Shown one piece after another: positions 25,950 to 35,012 of a stretch of DNA of 64,000 bases. Below the pieces are notes generated by a model, which was not told the DNA's origin, made no database searches, and was given only the letters and a program-made list of their open reading frames with translations. Both the position numbers and the translations under genes were made by a program. Within the stretch, counting starts at the first letter, position 1. Every line of letters starts with the position of its first letter. Source of the stretch: Rhizobium sp. (GTDB lineage: Bacteria > Pseudomonadota > Alphaproteobacteria > Rhizobiales > Rhizobiaceae); the NCBI GenBank assembly GCA_019739215.1, contig JAHHDR010000028.1, forward strand, positions 1 through 64,000. The letters are read 5' to 3'.

Positions 25950-25975
25950 GAGCGGGGCCGTGTCCGGCCCCGCTC
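25950..25975. terminator. Bidirectional terminator between convergent vapC and hyuB
   Basis: A perfect 11-bp GC stem (25950-25960 with 25965-25975, loop TGTC) sits between the vapC stop (25943) and the hyuB stop (25980). T-runs on either side are weak, so efficiency is uncertain, but the position between convergent genes fits a shared terminator. Confidence 0.7.
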
Positions 25976-25979
25976 GATG

Positions 25980-27761
25980 TCATTCTGCTGCTTCCTGGCG
26001 TTCCGGCGGGGTGTAGCCGAAGTCGAAGGGCGGCGGCGCGCCGCGCTCTTCCTTCGCCGCTTTGCGGTGGGCGTCGGTCGCAGCGACATCGGCCTGGTTG
26101 TCGGCCGTCAGCACCACGCCGTAACTTCTCTCGGCCTGTTCGCGCGAGACGAGGCCGTAACGCACATCGCGCGCAACAATCGCCGCATCGCGTTCGAGCG
26201 GATCGCCCCATCCGCCGGAGCCTGCTGTCTTGAAGACCACGCGGTCGCCGGGCTTGACCTTGAGATTGTCGATCTTCGAGGGAATGCGTGTCGGCTCGGT
26301 TTGACCCGCCTTGATCACCCACTTGCTCGAGGTGCCGCCATGCAGGCCGCCATTGATGCCCCAGGGCGGAACGACTTCGCGGTCGTCATGGATCGAGACG
26401 GAGCCTGCCTCGAGCATGCGGTAGACCTTCTCGATTCCGGCGCCGCCGCGATGCAGGCCCGGGCCGCCTGAATCCTGGATCGGTTGGTAGCGTTCGACAA
26501 GAACAGGGTAATAGTTCTCGATATATTCGATCGGGGTCGCCGAGAAGAGCGGCCACCAGGCGTGACCGTCAAAGCCGTCGCCCTTGGGACGGCCGGGCAC
26601 GCCGCCGAACAGCAGTTCCATCAGCTGGAAATACTTGCCGTCCTTGTCGGTGCCGGAAAAGATGAAATGCGGGCTGGTGCCGTAGCCGGCGGCCATGGAG
26701 AGCTGCGGCACGAACTTGCCGAGCGCGCCGGCCTGGCAGTCGAAAAAGCGCGTATGGGTGTTGAGCCGGTTCGACAGGGCCGCGGGGAAGCGCGGATTGA
26801 GCAGGCTGCCCTCGGGTAGCACGACTTCGAAAAGGTCGTAGAAACCCTCGTTGAACAGCACGCTGGGGTCGAAGGACATGATCATGTAGACACCGAAGAA
26901 GAGCTTGCAGAGCCCCTCATGGATGTGGAAGTTGATCGGCCCTTCCGCCTGGTCATCGGTCCCGGTGAAGTCGAACACCGCGATGTCGCCGCGCCGCGAG
27001 ATCGTCAGGGTCATCCGGAACGGGCCGTTGCCGAGGCCGTCGTCATCGACATAATCGGTGAAGCTGACCGGCTCTTCCGGAATGTACTTGTTGATCACCA
27101 CGCGCATCGCCTCGCGCGTCCGGTCGAGCAGCATGTCGCAGGCCGTCATGTAGGTCTCGCGGCCGAAACGGTCGCAGAGTTCGCGCACCCGGGTCGAGGC
27201 CGTCCGGCAGCCGGCGATCAGCGCCATCAGGTCGGCGCGGTTCATGTCCGGCGTGCGGGTGTTGTTGAGCATGATGTCAAGAACGCCCTCGTTGAGGACG
27301 CCCTTCGAGTAGATGCGGACGGGCGGAATGCGCAGGCCTTCCTCCCAGATCGTGCGGGCATTGGCAGGCATAGAACCGGGCACCGAGCCGCCGACATCGA
27401 CCATGTGGCCGAAGATCGACGAGAAGCCGACATGGACGTCCTCGTGGAAGATCGGCATCATCACGCACCAGTCGTTATTGTGCGAGATCGAACCCTTGCA
27501 GGCATAGGGATCGTTCCAGACGAAGATATCGCCTTCGTTGATGTCGCCCTGGAACTTCTCCACGACGGAGGGGATGTAGGAGCCGAACTGGCCGACGATC
27601 ATCTGGCCGCGTTCATTGCAGATCATCGGGAATTCGTCATGCTGTTCGCGAATGACCGGCGACAGCGAGATGCGGACGACGACGCCGTCCATCTCGAAGC
27701 GCGCGTTCTTCAGCGCGTTCTCGATGATATCGAGGGTGATGGGATCGACTTTGACGGTCAT
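25980..27761 (-). CDS. hyuB: Hydantoinase B / oxoprolinase family protein
   Basis: A 593-residue HyuB-type subunit. Visible are an N-terminal DPITLDIIENAL segment, MICNERGQMI, WNDPYACKGSISHNNDW, and a C-terminal GSGGWGDPLERD motif characteristic of the family. With HyuA it forms an ATP-dependent hydrolase of hydantoins, oxoproline or related lactams; acetone carboxylase subunits are distant relatives. ATG 27761 was chosen because AAGGGGAA lies 9 bases upstream; a GTG at 27770 would overlap hyuA by four bases. Convergent with the vapC toxin gene. Confidence 0.9.
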   Translation of the reverse strand: MTVKVDPITLDIIENALKNARFEMDGVVVRISLSPVIREQHDEFPMICNERGQMIVGQFGSYIPSVVEKFQGDINEGDIFVWNDPYACKGSISHNNDWCVMMPIFHEDVHVGFSSIFGHMVDVGGSVPGSMPANARTIWEEGLRIPPVRIYSKGVLNEGVLDIMLNNTRTPDMNRADLMALIAGCRTASTRVRELCDRFGRETYMTACDMLLDRTREAMRVVINKYIPEEPVSFTDYVDDDGLGNGPFRMTLTISRRGDIAVFDFTGTDDQAEGPINFHIHEGLCKLFFGVYMIMSFDPSVLFNEGFYDLFEVVLPEGSLLNPRFPAALSNRLNTHTRFFDCQAGALGKFVPQLSMAAGYGTSPHFIFSGTDKDGKYFQLMELLFGGVPGRPKGDGFDGHAWWPLFSATPIEYIENYYPVLVERYQPIQDSGGPGLHRGGAGIEKVYRMLEAGSVSIHDDREVVPPWGINGGLHGGTSSKWVIKAGQTEPTRIPSKIDNLKVKPGDRVVFKTAGSGGWGDPLERDAAIVARDVRYGLVSREQAERSYGVVLTADNQADVAATDAHRKAAKEERGAPPPFDFGYTPPERQEAAE

Positions 27762-27766
27762 GGTGC

Positions 27767-29824
27767 TCACTTCCCCTTCGAAACGGGCCAGATCAGGATA
27801 TTGCCGTGCGGATCGATCTCGGCATAGTGGCCGGGAATGAGCACGGTGGTGGTGTCATACTGGCGGATGATGGCGGGGCCATCGACACGGGCGCCGACGC
27901 CGAGCTTGCCGCGATCGTAGTGCGGCGTGTCGTGCCAGGCGCCATTGAAATAGGCCTTGCGGGTTTCGAGGATCGCATCCTTGACGTCGCTGCCGGCAAT
28001 CGCGAGCGGTGCCTCGTCCACCGGAGCGGTGGCGCCACGGGCCACGACGCGGAGCGCGACCAGTTCGACCGGAACGTGGAAGCGCACGCCATAGAGGCGC
28101 TCGTGGATGTCGTGGAAGTCGGCCAGCGTCCGGCTGAGGTCGCCCTTGGCCCGAACGTCCTCGGCGCTGACGTCGACGGCCACTTCGAAGCCCTGCTGCT
28201 CATAGCGCAAGTCGAGCGCGAAGGTGATCGACGCATCGGCGTCCGGCACTTCCTGTTCCTCAAGCCAGGCCTGGGCCTTGGCTTCGAGTTCGGCGAAGCG
28301 CGACCAGATCTCCGAGGGGTCCAGGCCCTTGGTCGAGCGGATATAGGTCTGAACGAATTCGTTGCGGAAGTCGGCTTCGAGGAAGCCGAGCGCGCAAAGA
28401 ACGCCCGGATTGGTCGGCACCAGCACCGGATAGCAGCCGAGCAGTTCGGCAATGGCATTGGCGTGAAGCGGACCGGCGCCGCCAAAGGCGACGATGCCGA
28501 ATTCGCGGGGGTCGAGGCCGCGCTGGACGGTGATGACGCGAAGCGCGCCAAGCATGACTTCGTTGGCGATGTCGATGATGCCCTTGGCGGCATCCTCGGG
28601 GGAAAGGCCGAGCTGGGTGCCGACCTTGGCGACGGCCGCGCGTGCGGCGTCGACATCGAGCGTCATGTCGCCGCCGAGCAGTACCGGCGGAAGATAGCCG
28701 AGCACGACATTGGCGTCCGAGACCGCCGGTTCCGTACCACCGCGTCCATAGGAGACCGGACCGGGACGGGCGCCGGCCGAACGCGGTCCGACGCGAAGCG
28801 AGCCGGTGAGTTCGGAGACGTCGGCGATCGAGCCGCCGCCGGCGCCGACCGAGCGGACGTCGAGCGTCGGCACCTTGGCCGGGAACATGCCGACTTCGGT
28901 CGAACGCGAGATCGTTGCCTGGCCGTCGATGATGACGGCGACGTCGGTGGAGGTTCCGCCCATGTCGAAGGCGAGGAGCTTGGAGTAGCCCGAACGGCGC
29001 GAGAGCATCATGGTCGAGGTGACGCCGCCGGCAGGTCCGGACAGCACCGTATGTACCGGGCGCTCGGAGGCTGCCGCCGCACTCATCAGACCGCCGTCCG
29101 AGCGGACGATGTGCAGGCGGGCGGTGACGCCATCCTGCTTCAGCCGGTCCTCGATACGCGACAGGTAGCGCTTCATGATCGGCCGGACGTAGTCGTTCAT
29201 CACCGTCGTGATGGCGCGGTCATATTCGCGGAATTCCGGCAGGATGTCCGACGACAGGGAGACCGGGATGTCGGGGAAGCGGGCCGTCACGATGTCGCGC
29301 AGCGCGCGCTCATGTACTGGGTTGGCATAGGAATGCATCAGGGAAATCGTCAGCGCCTCGATGCCGGAGCCACAGAGATCGTCGATGAGCGCGGTGGCCG
29401 CCGCCAGGTCGAGCTCCTTCACGACCTCGCCGCGAGCGTTCATGCGCTCGGGAATGCCGCGGGTGTCGGCAAGCGAGGCGAGCGGATCGGGCTTGTCCAT
29501 GTTGATCCAGCCGAACAGCGGGCCCGGGGTCCAGGCCTTGGCGAGATGCAGCGTGTATTCGAAGCCCTCGGTCACCAGCAGGCCGACGCGCGCGCCCTTG
29601 CCCTCGAGCACGGCGTTTGTCGCGACCGTGGTGCCGTGAAGGATCAGTTCGATGTCGCCTGGCGAGATCCCAGCCTTCTCGCAAATCAGCTTGACGCCCG
29701 CCGCCACGCCGATCGACTGGTCCTCGGGGGTCGAGGGCGTCTTGGCCTGGAAGGTCCGCCTGGTCTTTTCATCATGCAGCAACAGGTCGGTGAATGTGCC
29801 GCCCACATCGACGCCGAGTCTCAT
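27767..29824 (-). CDS. hyuA: Hydantoinase A / oxoprolinase family protein
   Basis: A 685-residue HyuA-type ATPase subunit. It begins [15 protein letters not shown] (phosphate-binding loop of the actin/ASKHA fold), with [16 protein letters not shown], a [10 protein letters not shown] second phosphate loop and a [16 protein letters not shown] motif late in the protein. Start ATG at 29824 is supported by the [10 protein letters not shown] spacing. First gene of the minus-strand hyuAB operon, divergent from the leuC-like operon. A LacI-type box lies 59 bp upstream of the start. Confidence 0.92.
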   Translation of the reverse strand: MRLGVDVGGTFTDLLLHDEKTRRTFQAKTPSTPEDQSIGVAAGVKLICEKAGISPGDIELILHGTTVATNAVLEGKGARVGLLVTEGFEYTLHLAKAWTPGPLFGWINMDKPDPLASLADTRGIPERMNARGEVVKELDLAAATALIDDLCGSGIEALTISLMHSYANPVHERALRDIVTARFPDIPVSLSSDILPEFREYDRAITTVMNDYVRPIMKRYLSRIEDRLKQDGVTARLHIVRSDGGLMSAAAASERPVHTVLSGPAGGVTSTMMLSRRSGYSKLLAFDMGGTSTDVAVIIDGQATISRSTEVGMFPAKVPTLDVRSVGAGGGSIADVSELTGSLRVGPRSAGARPGPVSYGRGGTEPAVSDANVVLGYLPPVLLGGDMTLDVDAARAAVAKVGTQLGLSPEDAAKGIIDIANEVMLGALRVITVQRGLDPREFGIVAFGGAGPLHANAIAELLGCYPVLVPTNPGVLCALGFLEADFRNEFVQTYIRSTKGLDPSEIWSRFAELEAKAQAWLEEQEVPDADASITFALDLRYEQQGFEVAVDVSAEDVRAKGDLSRTLADFHDIHERLYGVRFHVPVELVALRVVARGATAPVDEAPLAIAGSDVKDAILETRKAYFNGAWHDTPHYDRGKLGVGARVDGPAIIRQYDTTTVLIPGHYAEIDPHGNILIWPVSKGK

Positions 29825-29882
29825 TGTTGTTCCCCTACGCGCATCGTCTTCTCCTTTTTGCCCAGCTCCATCCAAGAGGATA

Positions 29883-29898
29883 TTGCATGCGTATTCAT
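29883..29898. promoter_or_regulatory. LacI-type operator (site B) between hyuA and leuC
   Basis: TTGCATGC|GTATTCAT matches the reverse complement of site A at 14 of 16 positions and keeps the central CG. It lies in the 199-bp divergent region, 59 bp before hyuA and 125 bp before leuC, so one site could control both operons. A further core match (GAATGC|GTATTC) lies inside leuC at 30474-30485. Confidence 0.7.
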
Positions 29899-30023
29899 TT
29901 CAGCATAGATTGCCTCTCGGCTTCTCCGCAAGAGGAAAGATGACTGGGCTGTCCAGATTCTCTCCGGCGGAAACACACCGTCAGCAATTTCGGCCGCCAC
30001 GGCCATTTCGGACTGCCCCATTC

Positions 30024-31436
30024 ATGACTGCAAGAACCCTCTATGACAAAGTCTGGCAGAGCCATGTCGTCAAGGACTATGACGACGGGACCTCGCTTCT
30101 CTATATAGATCGTCACCTCGTCCAGGAAGTTTCGAGCCCGCAGGCCTTTGCGGGTCTTGCGGCGCAAGGCCGTGGATTTGCGAGGTCGGACGCGCACATC
30201 GCGGTGGCGGATCATGCCGTGCCGACGCGCCTCCGCCACCTGCCGCTGCCCGAAGGACTGGCCGCCCGCCAGGTGGCCCGGCTCAGGGAAAACTGCGCCC
30301 GCTTCGGGATCCGCTATATCGGGATGAACGATGTCAGCCACGGCATCGTCCATGTCATCGGGCCGGAACTGGGCTTCACGCTTCCGGGTTCGACGCTGGT
30401 CTGCGGCGACAGCCACACATCGACCCATGGCGCCTTCGGAGCCATCGCATTCGGCATTGGTGCGAGCGAGTGTGAATGCGTATTCGCGACGCAGACGCTG
30501 CGTCAGAAAAAGCAGAAGGCGATGCGGGTCAACCTGTTCGGCGCCCTGCAGCCCGGCGTCACGGTGAAGGACATTATCCTGGCGCTGATCGCGAAGATCG
30601 GCACCAATGGCGGTGTCGGCTATGCGATAGAATATGCCGGGCCGGCGATCGCCGACCTGTCGATGGAGGCGCGCATGACCATGTGCAACATGTCGATCGA
30701 GGCCGGCAGCCGCGTCGGCATGGTGGCGCCGGACGAGAGCACGATTGCCTATGTGAGGGGACGCAAGCTTGCGCCCGATGGCGCGCACTGGGATCGGGCG
30801 GCCGAATTCTGGCGGACCTTGCCGACCGATCCCGACGCGGTATTCGATCGCGAGGTCGATCTCGACGTCGCAGCGCTCGTGCCGCATGTCTCCTGGGGCA
30901 CCAATCCGGGCGAGACGGCGCCGGTCTCGGATAGCGTGCCCGATCCGGCCACCGAGTCCGATCCCGTCAAGCGCGCGAAGATGGAGCGCAGCCTCGCCTA
31001 TATGGATCTCAAGCCGGGCGTACCGCTTGAGGACATCGCTATCGACCGGGTCTTCATCGGTTCCTGTACCAACGGCCGGATCGAGGATTTCCGAATGGCG
31101 GCTTCCGTGCTCAGGGGCCGGCATGTGTCGCCGGGCGTGGCGGCCATCGCGGTGCCGGGATCGGCGACCGTCAAGCTGCAGGCTGAGGCCGAGGGCCTCG
31201 ACCGCATCTTCCTCGATGCCGGGTTCGAGTGGCGCGACTCGGGCTGTTCGATGTGCGTGGCGATGAACGACGACCGGCTCAAGCCGGGTGAGCGCTGCGC
31301 CTCGACCTCCAACCGCAATTTCGAGGGCCGGCAGGGGCAGGGGGGACGGACGCATCTGATGAGCCCTGCCATGGCCGCGGCTGCCGCGATAGCCGGACAC
31401 CTCGTCGACGTGCGCACTATCGGGCTGGTGCATTGA
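30024..31436 (+). CDS. leuC: LeuC-like (aconitase family) hydratase large subunit
   Basis: A 470-residue protein with LeuC layout: [12 protein letters not shown] start, [33 protein letters not shown] and the three [4Fe-4S] cysteines at residues 348 (IGSCTNG), 408 and 411 (DSGCSMCV). In leucine synthesis it isomerises isopropylmalate, but relatives hydrate citraconate or dimethylmaleate. Operon partners (amidase-like, ICL/PEPM lyase, hydroxyacyl-CoA dehydrogenase) argue for a catabolic role. The start follows homology; an in-frame ATG at 29940 has a better Shine-Dalgarno (AAGAGGAAAG) and would add 28 residues. Confidence 0.88.
   Translation: MTARTLYDKVWQSHVVKDYDDGTSLLYIDRHLVQEVSSPQAFAGLAAQGRGFARSDAHIAVADHAVPTRLRHLPLPEGLAARQVARLRENCARFGIRYIGMNDVSHGIVHVIGPELGFTLPGSTLVCGDSHTSTHGAFGAIAFGIGASECECVFATQTLRQKKQKAMRVNLFGALQPGVTVKDIILALIAKIGTNGGVGYAIEYAGPAIADLSMEARMTMCNMSIEAGSRVGMVAPDESTIAYVRGRKLAPDGAHWDRAAEFWRTLPTDPDAVFDREVDLDVAALVPHVSWGTNPGETAPVSDSVPDPATESDPVKRAKMERSLAYMDLKPGVPLEDIAIDRVFIGSCTNGRIEDFRMAASVLRGRHVSPGVAAIAVPGSATVKLQAEAEGLDRIFLDAGFEWRDSGCSMCVAMNDDRLKPGERCASTSNRNFEGRQGQGGRTHLMSPAMAAAAAIAGHLVDVRTIGLVH
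30474..30485. promoter_or_regulatory. Possible internal LacI-type box (site D)
   Basis: GAATGC|GTATTC, five of six pairs complementary with central CG, lies within the leuC coding region about 590 bp from site B. LacI-family repressors often loop between a main and an intragenic operator. As coding sequence it may equally be chance. Confidence 0.35.
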
Positions 31437-32086
31437 TGGAAAAATTCTCCACGCTGACGAGCCCGGCGGCGCCGCTGCCGGAGGCCGATGTCGATACCGA
31501 TATCATCTTCCCGGCCCGCTTCCTGCTGCTGCTCGACAAGGCCGGGCTCGGCAAGCATCTGTTCCACGAGCGCCGCGTCCGGCCCGATGGCACGAAGACC
31601 GGCTTCGTGCTCAACACGCCGCCCTTCGACACGGCAATGATCCTGGTGGCGGACGCGAATTTCGGCTCGGGCTCGAGCCGTGAGCAGGCGGTCTGGGCGC
31701 TGGCCGATTTCGGCATACGCTGCGTGATTGCGCCAAGTTTCGGCGAGATCTTCTATTCCAACTGTTTCAAGAACGGCGTGCTGCCCATCGTCCTGACCGG
31801 CGAGCAGCATGCCAATGTGATGTCGGCGGCGCGGAGCGGCGCGCCCTTTACCGTCGACCTTGAGAAGCAGACAGTGATGCCGCCGAACGGACCGGCGATC
31901 ACCTTCGAGATCGACCCCTATCGCAAGCGGGCGCTGATGCTCGGGCTCGACGAGATCGGCGGCATCCTGGCCGACGACGCCGATGACATCGCCGCTTTCG
32001 AAGCCGGCCACAGGCGCGACCAGCCCTGGCTGTTTCTCGATGACGGCAGGCTGGACCAGCTTTTCGCAGACAAGGAAAAGGCATGA
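31436..32086 (+). CDS. leuD: LeuD-like hydratase small subunit
   Basis: A 216-residue swivel-domain subunit. Visible are DVDTDIIFPARFL (substrate loop region), FGSGSSREQAVWAL and VIAPSFGEIFYSNCFKNG. Length matches LeuD (about 200). The ATG shares one base with the leuC stop and the end overlaps the next gene by four bases. It partners the large subunit; the loop between residues about 25 and 60 determines substrate, and I cannot predict it. Likely a citraconate/alkylmaleate-type hydratase rather than the biosynthetic enzyme. Confidence 0.88.
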   Translation: MEKFSTLTSPAAPLPEADVDTDIIFPARFLLLLDKAGLGKHLFHERRVRPDGTKTGFVLNTPPFDTAMILVADANFGSGSSREQAVWALADFGIRCVIAPSFGEIFYSNCFKNGVLPIVLTGEQHANVMSAARSGAPFTVDLEKQTVMPPNGPAITFEIDPYRKRALMLGLDEIGGILADDADDIAAFEAGHRRDQPWLFLDDGRLDQLFADKEKA

Positions 32087-32721
32087 CCGAACAGGACCTT
32101 TCGCAGAACTACCAGGGTGCCTTCGGCAAGCGGATCGGCTTCGGCACGCGGCCGGCGCTGATCATGATCGATTTCGTCGAAGCCTATTTCAGCCCGACCT
32201 GCGCGCTTTTTGCCGGTTGCGAGGATGCGCTGGCCTCGGCGCTCAGGCTGCAAGAAGCGGCGTGGGATGCCAATGTGCCCGTGATCTACACCAATGTCGT
32301 CTACAACAAGAGTGCGCTCAACGGCGGGCGCTTCTACCAGAAGTCGATGACGCTGCACAATTTCATCGAGGGCAGCCCCATGGGCGCCTGGCCGAAGGGA
32401 TTGGTGCCGCGTGATGACGAACTCGTCATTTCCAAGCAATATCCGAGCGCTTTCTTCGGCACGTCGCTCGCCTCGACGCTGACGACGCTCGGCATCGACA
32501 CGCTGATCCATACCGGCGTCTCGACCAGCGGCTGTGTTCGCGCCACCTGCGTCGACTGCTGTTCCTACGGCTTCATCCCGATCATCGTCCGCGATGCGGT
32601 CGGCGACCGCCATCCGGCCCCGCATGAGGCCAACCTGTTCGACATGGACGCCAAGTATGGCGACGTCGTCCGGGAGGCCGAAGTCATCACCTATCTTGCC
32701 AGCATCGGAAACCAAAAATGA
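32083..32721 (+). CDS. Isochorismatase-family amidohydrolase (N-carbamoylsarcosine/maleamate amidase-like)
   Basis: A 212-residue cysteine hydrolase. The catalytic triad is visible as Asp30 (LIMIDF), Lys118 (ISKQYPSAF) and Cys151 (GVSTSGCVRATCVD). The S-T-S-G-C-V-R-A-T context is the one seen in N-carbamoylsarcosine amidohydrolase and maleamate amidase. It would release ammonia (and CO2 from a carbamoyl group) after HyuAB opens a ring. It overlaps both neighbours by four bases in a compact operon. Confidence 0.88.
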   Translation: MTEQDLSQNYQGAFGKRIGFGTRPALIMIDFVEAYFSPTCALFAGCEDALASALRLQEAAWDANVPVIYTNVVYNKSALNGGRFYQKSMTLHNFIEGSPMGAWPKGLVPRDDELVISKQYPSAFFGTSLASTLTTLGIDTLIHTGVSTSGCVRATCVDCCSYGFIPIIVRDAVGDRHPAPHEANLFDMDAKYGDVVREAEVITYLASIGNQK

Positions 32722-33599
32722 GCAAACCCAGCCTTAAGGCCGCCCTCGCATCCGGCCAGTTCGTCGTCGCCCCCGGCATCCACGACATGATCACCGCCGT
32801 CGTCTCCAACAAGGTCGGCTTCGACTTCATCTATGCCTCCGGCTACTGGATGACCGCCTCGGCCTACGGCCTGCCGGATGCCGGCATTGCCAGCTATACC
32901 CAGATGGTCGATCGCGTCGCCACGCTGTGCCGCACGGCGAATGCCTCTGTCATCGCTGACGCCGACACCGGCTATGGCGGATTGCTCAACGTGCATCACA
33001 CCGTGCGTGGCTATGAGGAGGCCGGCGTCGTCGGCATCCAGATCGAGGACCAGGAATTCCCGAAGAAATGCGGCCACACGCCATTCAAGCGCGTCGTGCC
33101 CATCCTCGACATGGTCGAGAAGATCAAGGTGGCCGTCGAGGCACGCCGCAGCCCCGAGACGCTGATCATCGCCCGCACCGACGCCCGCCAGCCCGAGGGC
33201 TTCGAGGGCGCGATGAAGCGCGGTCTGGCCTATGGCGAAGCCGGCGCCGATGTCGTCTTCCTCGAGGCGCTGGAAAGCGAGCAGGAAATGCGCGATGCCT
33301 GCGCGCGGATCTCCAGGCCGATGATGGCCAACATGGCCGATGGCGGCCGTACGCCGATCCGCTCGAAGGACGAACTCAAGGCGCTGGGCTATGCCTTGGC
33401 GATTTTCCCCTCGGCCACCGGCCTTGCAGCCGCCGCCGCTGCGGAGAATGCGCTCAACGTGCTGAAGACCGAGGGGACGTCGAACTCGCCCAATTCCAAA
33501 CTCTTCAACTTCTCCGAATTCAATTCGCTGATCGGCTTCGAAGAGGTCTGGGAATTCGAGAAGCGCTGGGCGCGGGAGCCGAAGGAAGCCGCTGAATGA
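32718..33599 (+). CDS. Isocitrate lyase/PEP mutase superfamily lyase (dimethylmalate/methylisocitrate lyase-like)
   Basis: A 293-residue TIM-barrel enzyme. Hallmarks: VVAPGIHDMI, IADADTGYGG (metal Asp), IQIEDQEFPKKCGH with the catalytic loop K-K-C-G-H (Cys118), and IIARTDAR. The KKCGH loop indicates a C-C lyase rather than a phosphonate mutase. Members cleave methylisocitrate, dimethylmalate or oxaloacetate, giving pyruvate or glyoxylate. Directly after LeuCD-like and amidase-like genes, the most economical role is cleavage of a branched malate formed by the hydratase. Confidence 0.88.
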   Translation: MSKPSLKAALASGQFVVAPGIHDMITAVVSNKVGFDFIYASGYWMTASAYGLPDAGIASYTQMVDRVATLCRTANASVIADADTGYGGLLNVHHTVRGYEEAGVVGIQIEDQEFPKKCGHTPFKRVVPILDMVEKIKVAVEARRSPETLIIARTDARQPEGFEGAMKRGLAYGEAGADVVFLEALESEQEMRDACARISRPMMANMADGGRTPIRSKDELKALGYALAIFPSATGLAAAAAAENALNVLKTEGTSNSPNSKLFNFSEFNSLIGFEEVWEFEKRWAREPKEAAE

Positions 33600-34543
33600 A
33601 TGCTGTCGCCTGCATCGGCACCGGCACGGTGGGCCGGGCATGGGCCGTGGTTTTCGCCCGCGCCGGCCATGAGGTGCGGGTGTTCGACGCGCTGGCGGGC
33701 GAAGTCGAACTCCGTACCCTCCCGGGCGCGCGGCGCACGCTCGACCTGCTGGCCGAGAACGGCATGCTCGACGAGCCGGTCGGCACCGTTCTGGACCGGA
33801 TCAAGCCTGCCGCAACGATTGCCGAGGCAGTCACAAACGCGGCTTACGTACAGGAAAGCGTCCGCGAAGACGTCGCGGTCAAGCGCGCGGTCTTTGCCGA
33901 GATCGCGGCGCACGCGCCGCCCGACGCAATCCTCGCCTCCTCGACATCGGCCATTCCCGGCTCGGAATTCCTCACCGACATCACCAGTCCTGAACGGGCG
34001 CTCGTCGTCCATCCGGTCAATCCGCCCTCACTGATTCCGCTGGTCGAGCTTTGCGGGACCGGCAAGACCAGCCAGAAGACGATCGACTGCACAAGGTTCT
34101 TCATGCGTGCGGCAGGCATGCGCCCGATCGTGCTCAAGAAGGAGATCGACGGCTTCATCCTCAACCGGCTGCAGTTCGCGCTCGTCGCCGAAGCCTGGCA
34201 TCTGGTCGGCGAGGGCTATTGCGAGCCCGACGATATCGACGCGGTGCTGACTGACGGGCTGGCGCTGCGCTGGGCGTCGATCGGCCCGTTCGAGGTCGCC
34301 CATCTCAATGCGCCCGACGGCGTGCAGGGCTTCGTCGATCGCCTTGGTCCGATGATGAAGCATCTCGGCCGGTCGGTGCGGACGGACTACGACTGGACCG
34401 CCGAGCAGGCCGCCAGCGCTCATGCCCATGTTGCCGAACGCATCCCGCTCGAGCAGATCGCTGAGCGCCAGACATGGCGAGACAGGCGCATTCTTGCGCT
34501 GCGCCGCATGAAGCGTGACGTGCCGGACCCGATCGACAAGTAG
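33596..34543 (+). CDS. 3-hydroxyacyl-CoA dehydrogenase family (lambda-crystallin-like) dehydrogenase
   Basis: A 315-residue NAD-dependent dehydrogenase. It opens with a Rossmann motif (ACIGTGTVGRAWAVVFARAG), then VQESVREDVAVKRAVF, SSTSAIPGSEF, the HPVNPPSLIPLVEL active-site segment and the C-terminal GFILNRLQFALVAEAW helix. Single-domain size matches L-gulonate/L-carnitine/3-hydroxybutyryl-type enzymes. It oxidises a 3-hydroxy acid or its CoA ester. Last gene of the tight leuCD operon (four-base overlap). Confidence 0.88.
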   Translation: MNAVACIGTGTVGRAWAVVFARAGHEVRVFDALAGEVELRTLPGARRTLDLLAENGMLDEPVGTVLDRIKPAATIAEAVTNAAYVQESVREDVAVKRAVFAEIAAHAPPDAILASSTSAIPGSEFLTDITSPERALVVHPVNPPSLIPLVELCGTGKTSQKTIDCTRFFMRAAGMRPIVLKKEIDGFILNRLQFALVAEAWHLVGEGYCEPDDIDAVLTDGLALRWASIGPFEVAHLNAPDGVQGFVDRLGPMMKHLGRSVRTDYDWTAEQAASAHAHVAERIPLEQIAERQTWRDRRILALRRMKRDVPDPIDK

Positions 34544-34584
34544 GGCCGGAAGCGCAGCATTGATATGCAATGCCATGAACCTGC

Positions 34585-34619
34585 TTGAAAGCCTGCATTT
34601 TTGACGCTATATTGCGTCA
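34585..34619 (+). promoter_or_regulatory. Promoter and palindromic operator of the DUF2384/RES module
   Basis: TTGAAA (34585-34590), 17-bp spacer, TATATT (34608-34613) fits a sigma-70 promoter. The 18-bp palindrome at 34602-34619 (TGACGCTAT|ATTGCGTCA, 8 of 9 pairs) is centred on the -10, a layout expected for autorepression by the toxin-antitoxin complex. Confidence 0.75.
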
Positions 34620-34654
34620 GAATGATTGGCATTAGTCCTGCAAGGAGTTCCCCC

Positions 34655-35005
34655 ATGGCCCTCGCACAATATGCGGATGACGGTATCTTCGCCCCGCGCA
34701 AGATCGCGGATGTCTTCCGCACGACCAGCGAGGAGATTGCCCGGACCGCCGGCCTCGGCCGCGATGCCATCCAGCGCAAGGAGCGCATCCGCTCGGACAA
34801 GACGCAGCGCCGTCTTCGTGAAATGGTGGAGATCGTCAACAAGGTCGAGCCGCGCTTCGGCTCGGCGCTGATCGCCTATGCCTGGTACCGATCCGAACCG
34901 CTGGCCGGGTTCTCCGGCCAGACGGCGATGCAGCTGGTGCGCAGCGGGCGGGCGGACGACGTGCTCGACTATGTCGACGCGGTTGATGCGGGCGTTCACG
35001 CATAG
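34655..35005 (+). CDS. DUF2384 antitoxin (Xre/MbcA/ParS family)
   Basis: A 116-residue antitoxin. The N-terminal part is a short helical DNA-binding region (KIADVFRTTSEEIARTAGLGRDAIQRKERI). The C-terminal DUF2384 domain binds toxin (RFGSALIAYAWYRSEPLAGFSGQTAMQLVRSGRADDVLDYV, with the characteristic P-L-x-x-F-x-G-x-T-A). Start ATG 34655 has AAGGAG 8 bases upstream. Followed seven bases after its stop by the RES toxin gene. Confidence 0.9.
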   Translation: MALAQYADDGIFAPRKIADVFRTTSEEIARTAGLGRDAIQRKERIRSDKTQRRLREMVEIVNKVEPRFGSALIAYAWYRSEPLAGFSGQTAMQLVRSGRADDVLDYVDAVDAGVHA

Positions 35006-35012
35006 AAGGCCG

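Noticed and set aside
30024..32086. leuCD as the housekeeping leucine-biosynthesis isomerase
   Set aside because: The genes are locked in an operon with an amidase, an ICL/PEPM lyase and a dehydrogenase and lie opposite hyuAB, with no leuA or leuB in view. A catabolic paralogue is more likely.
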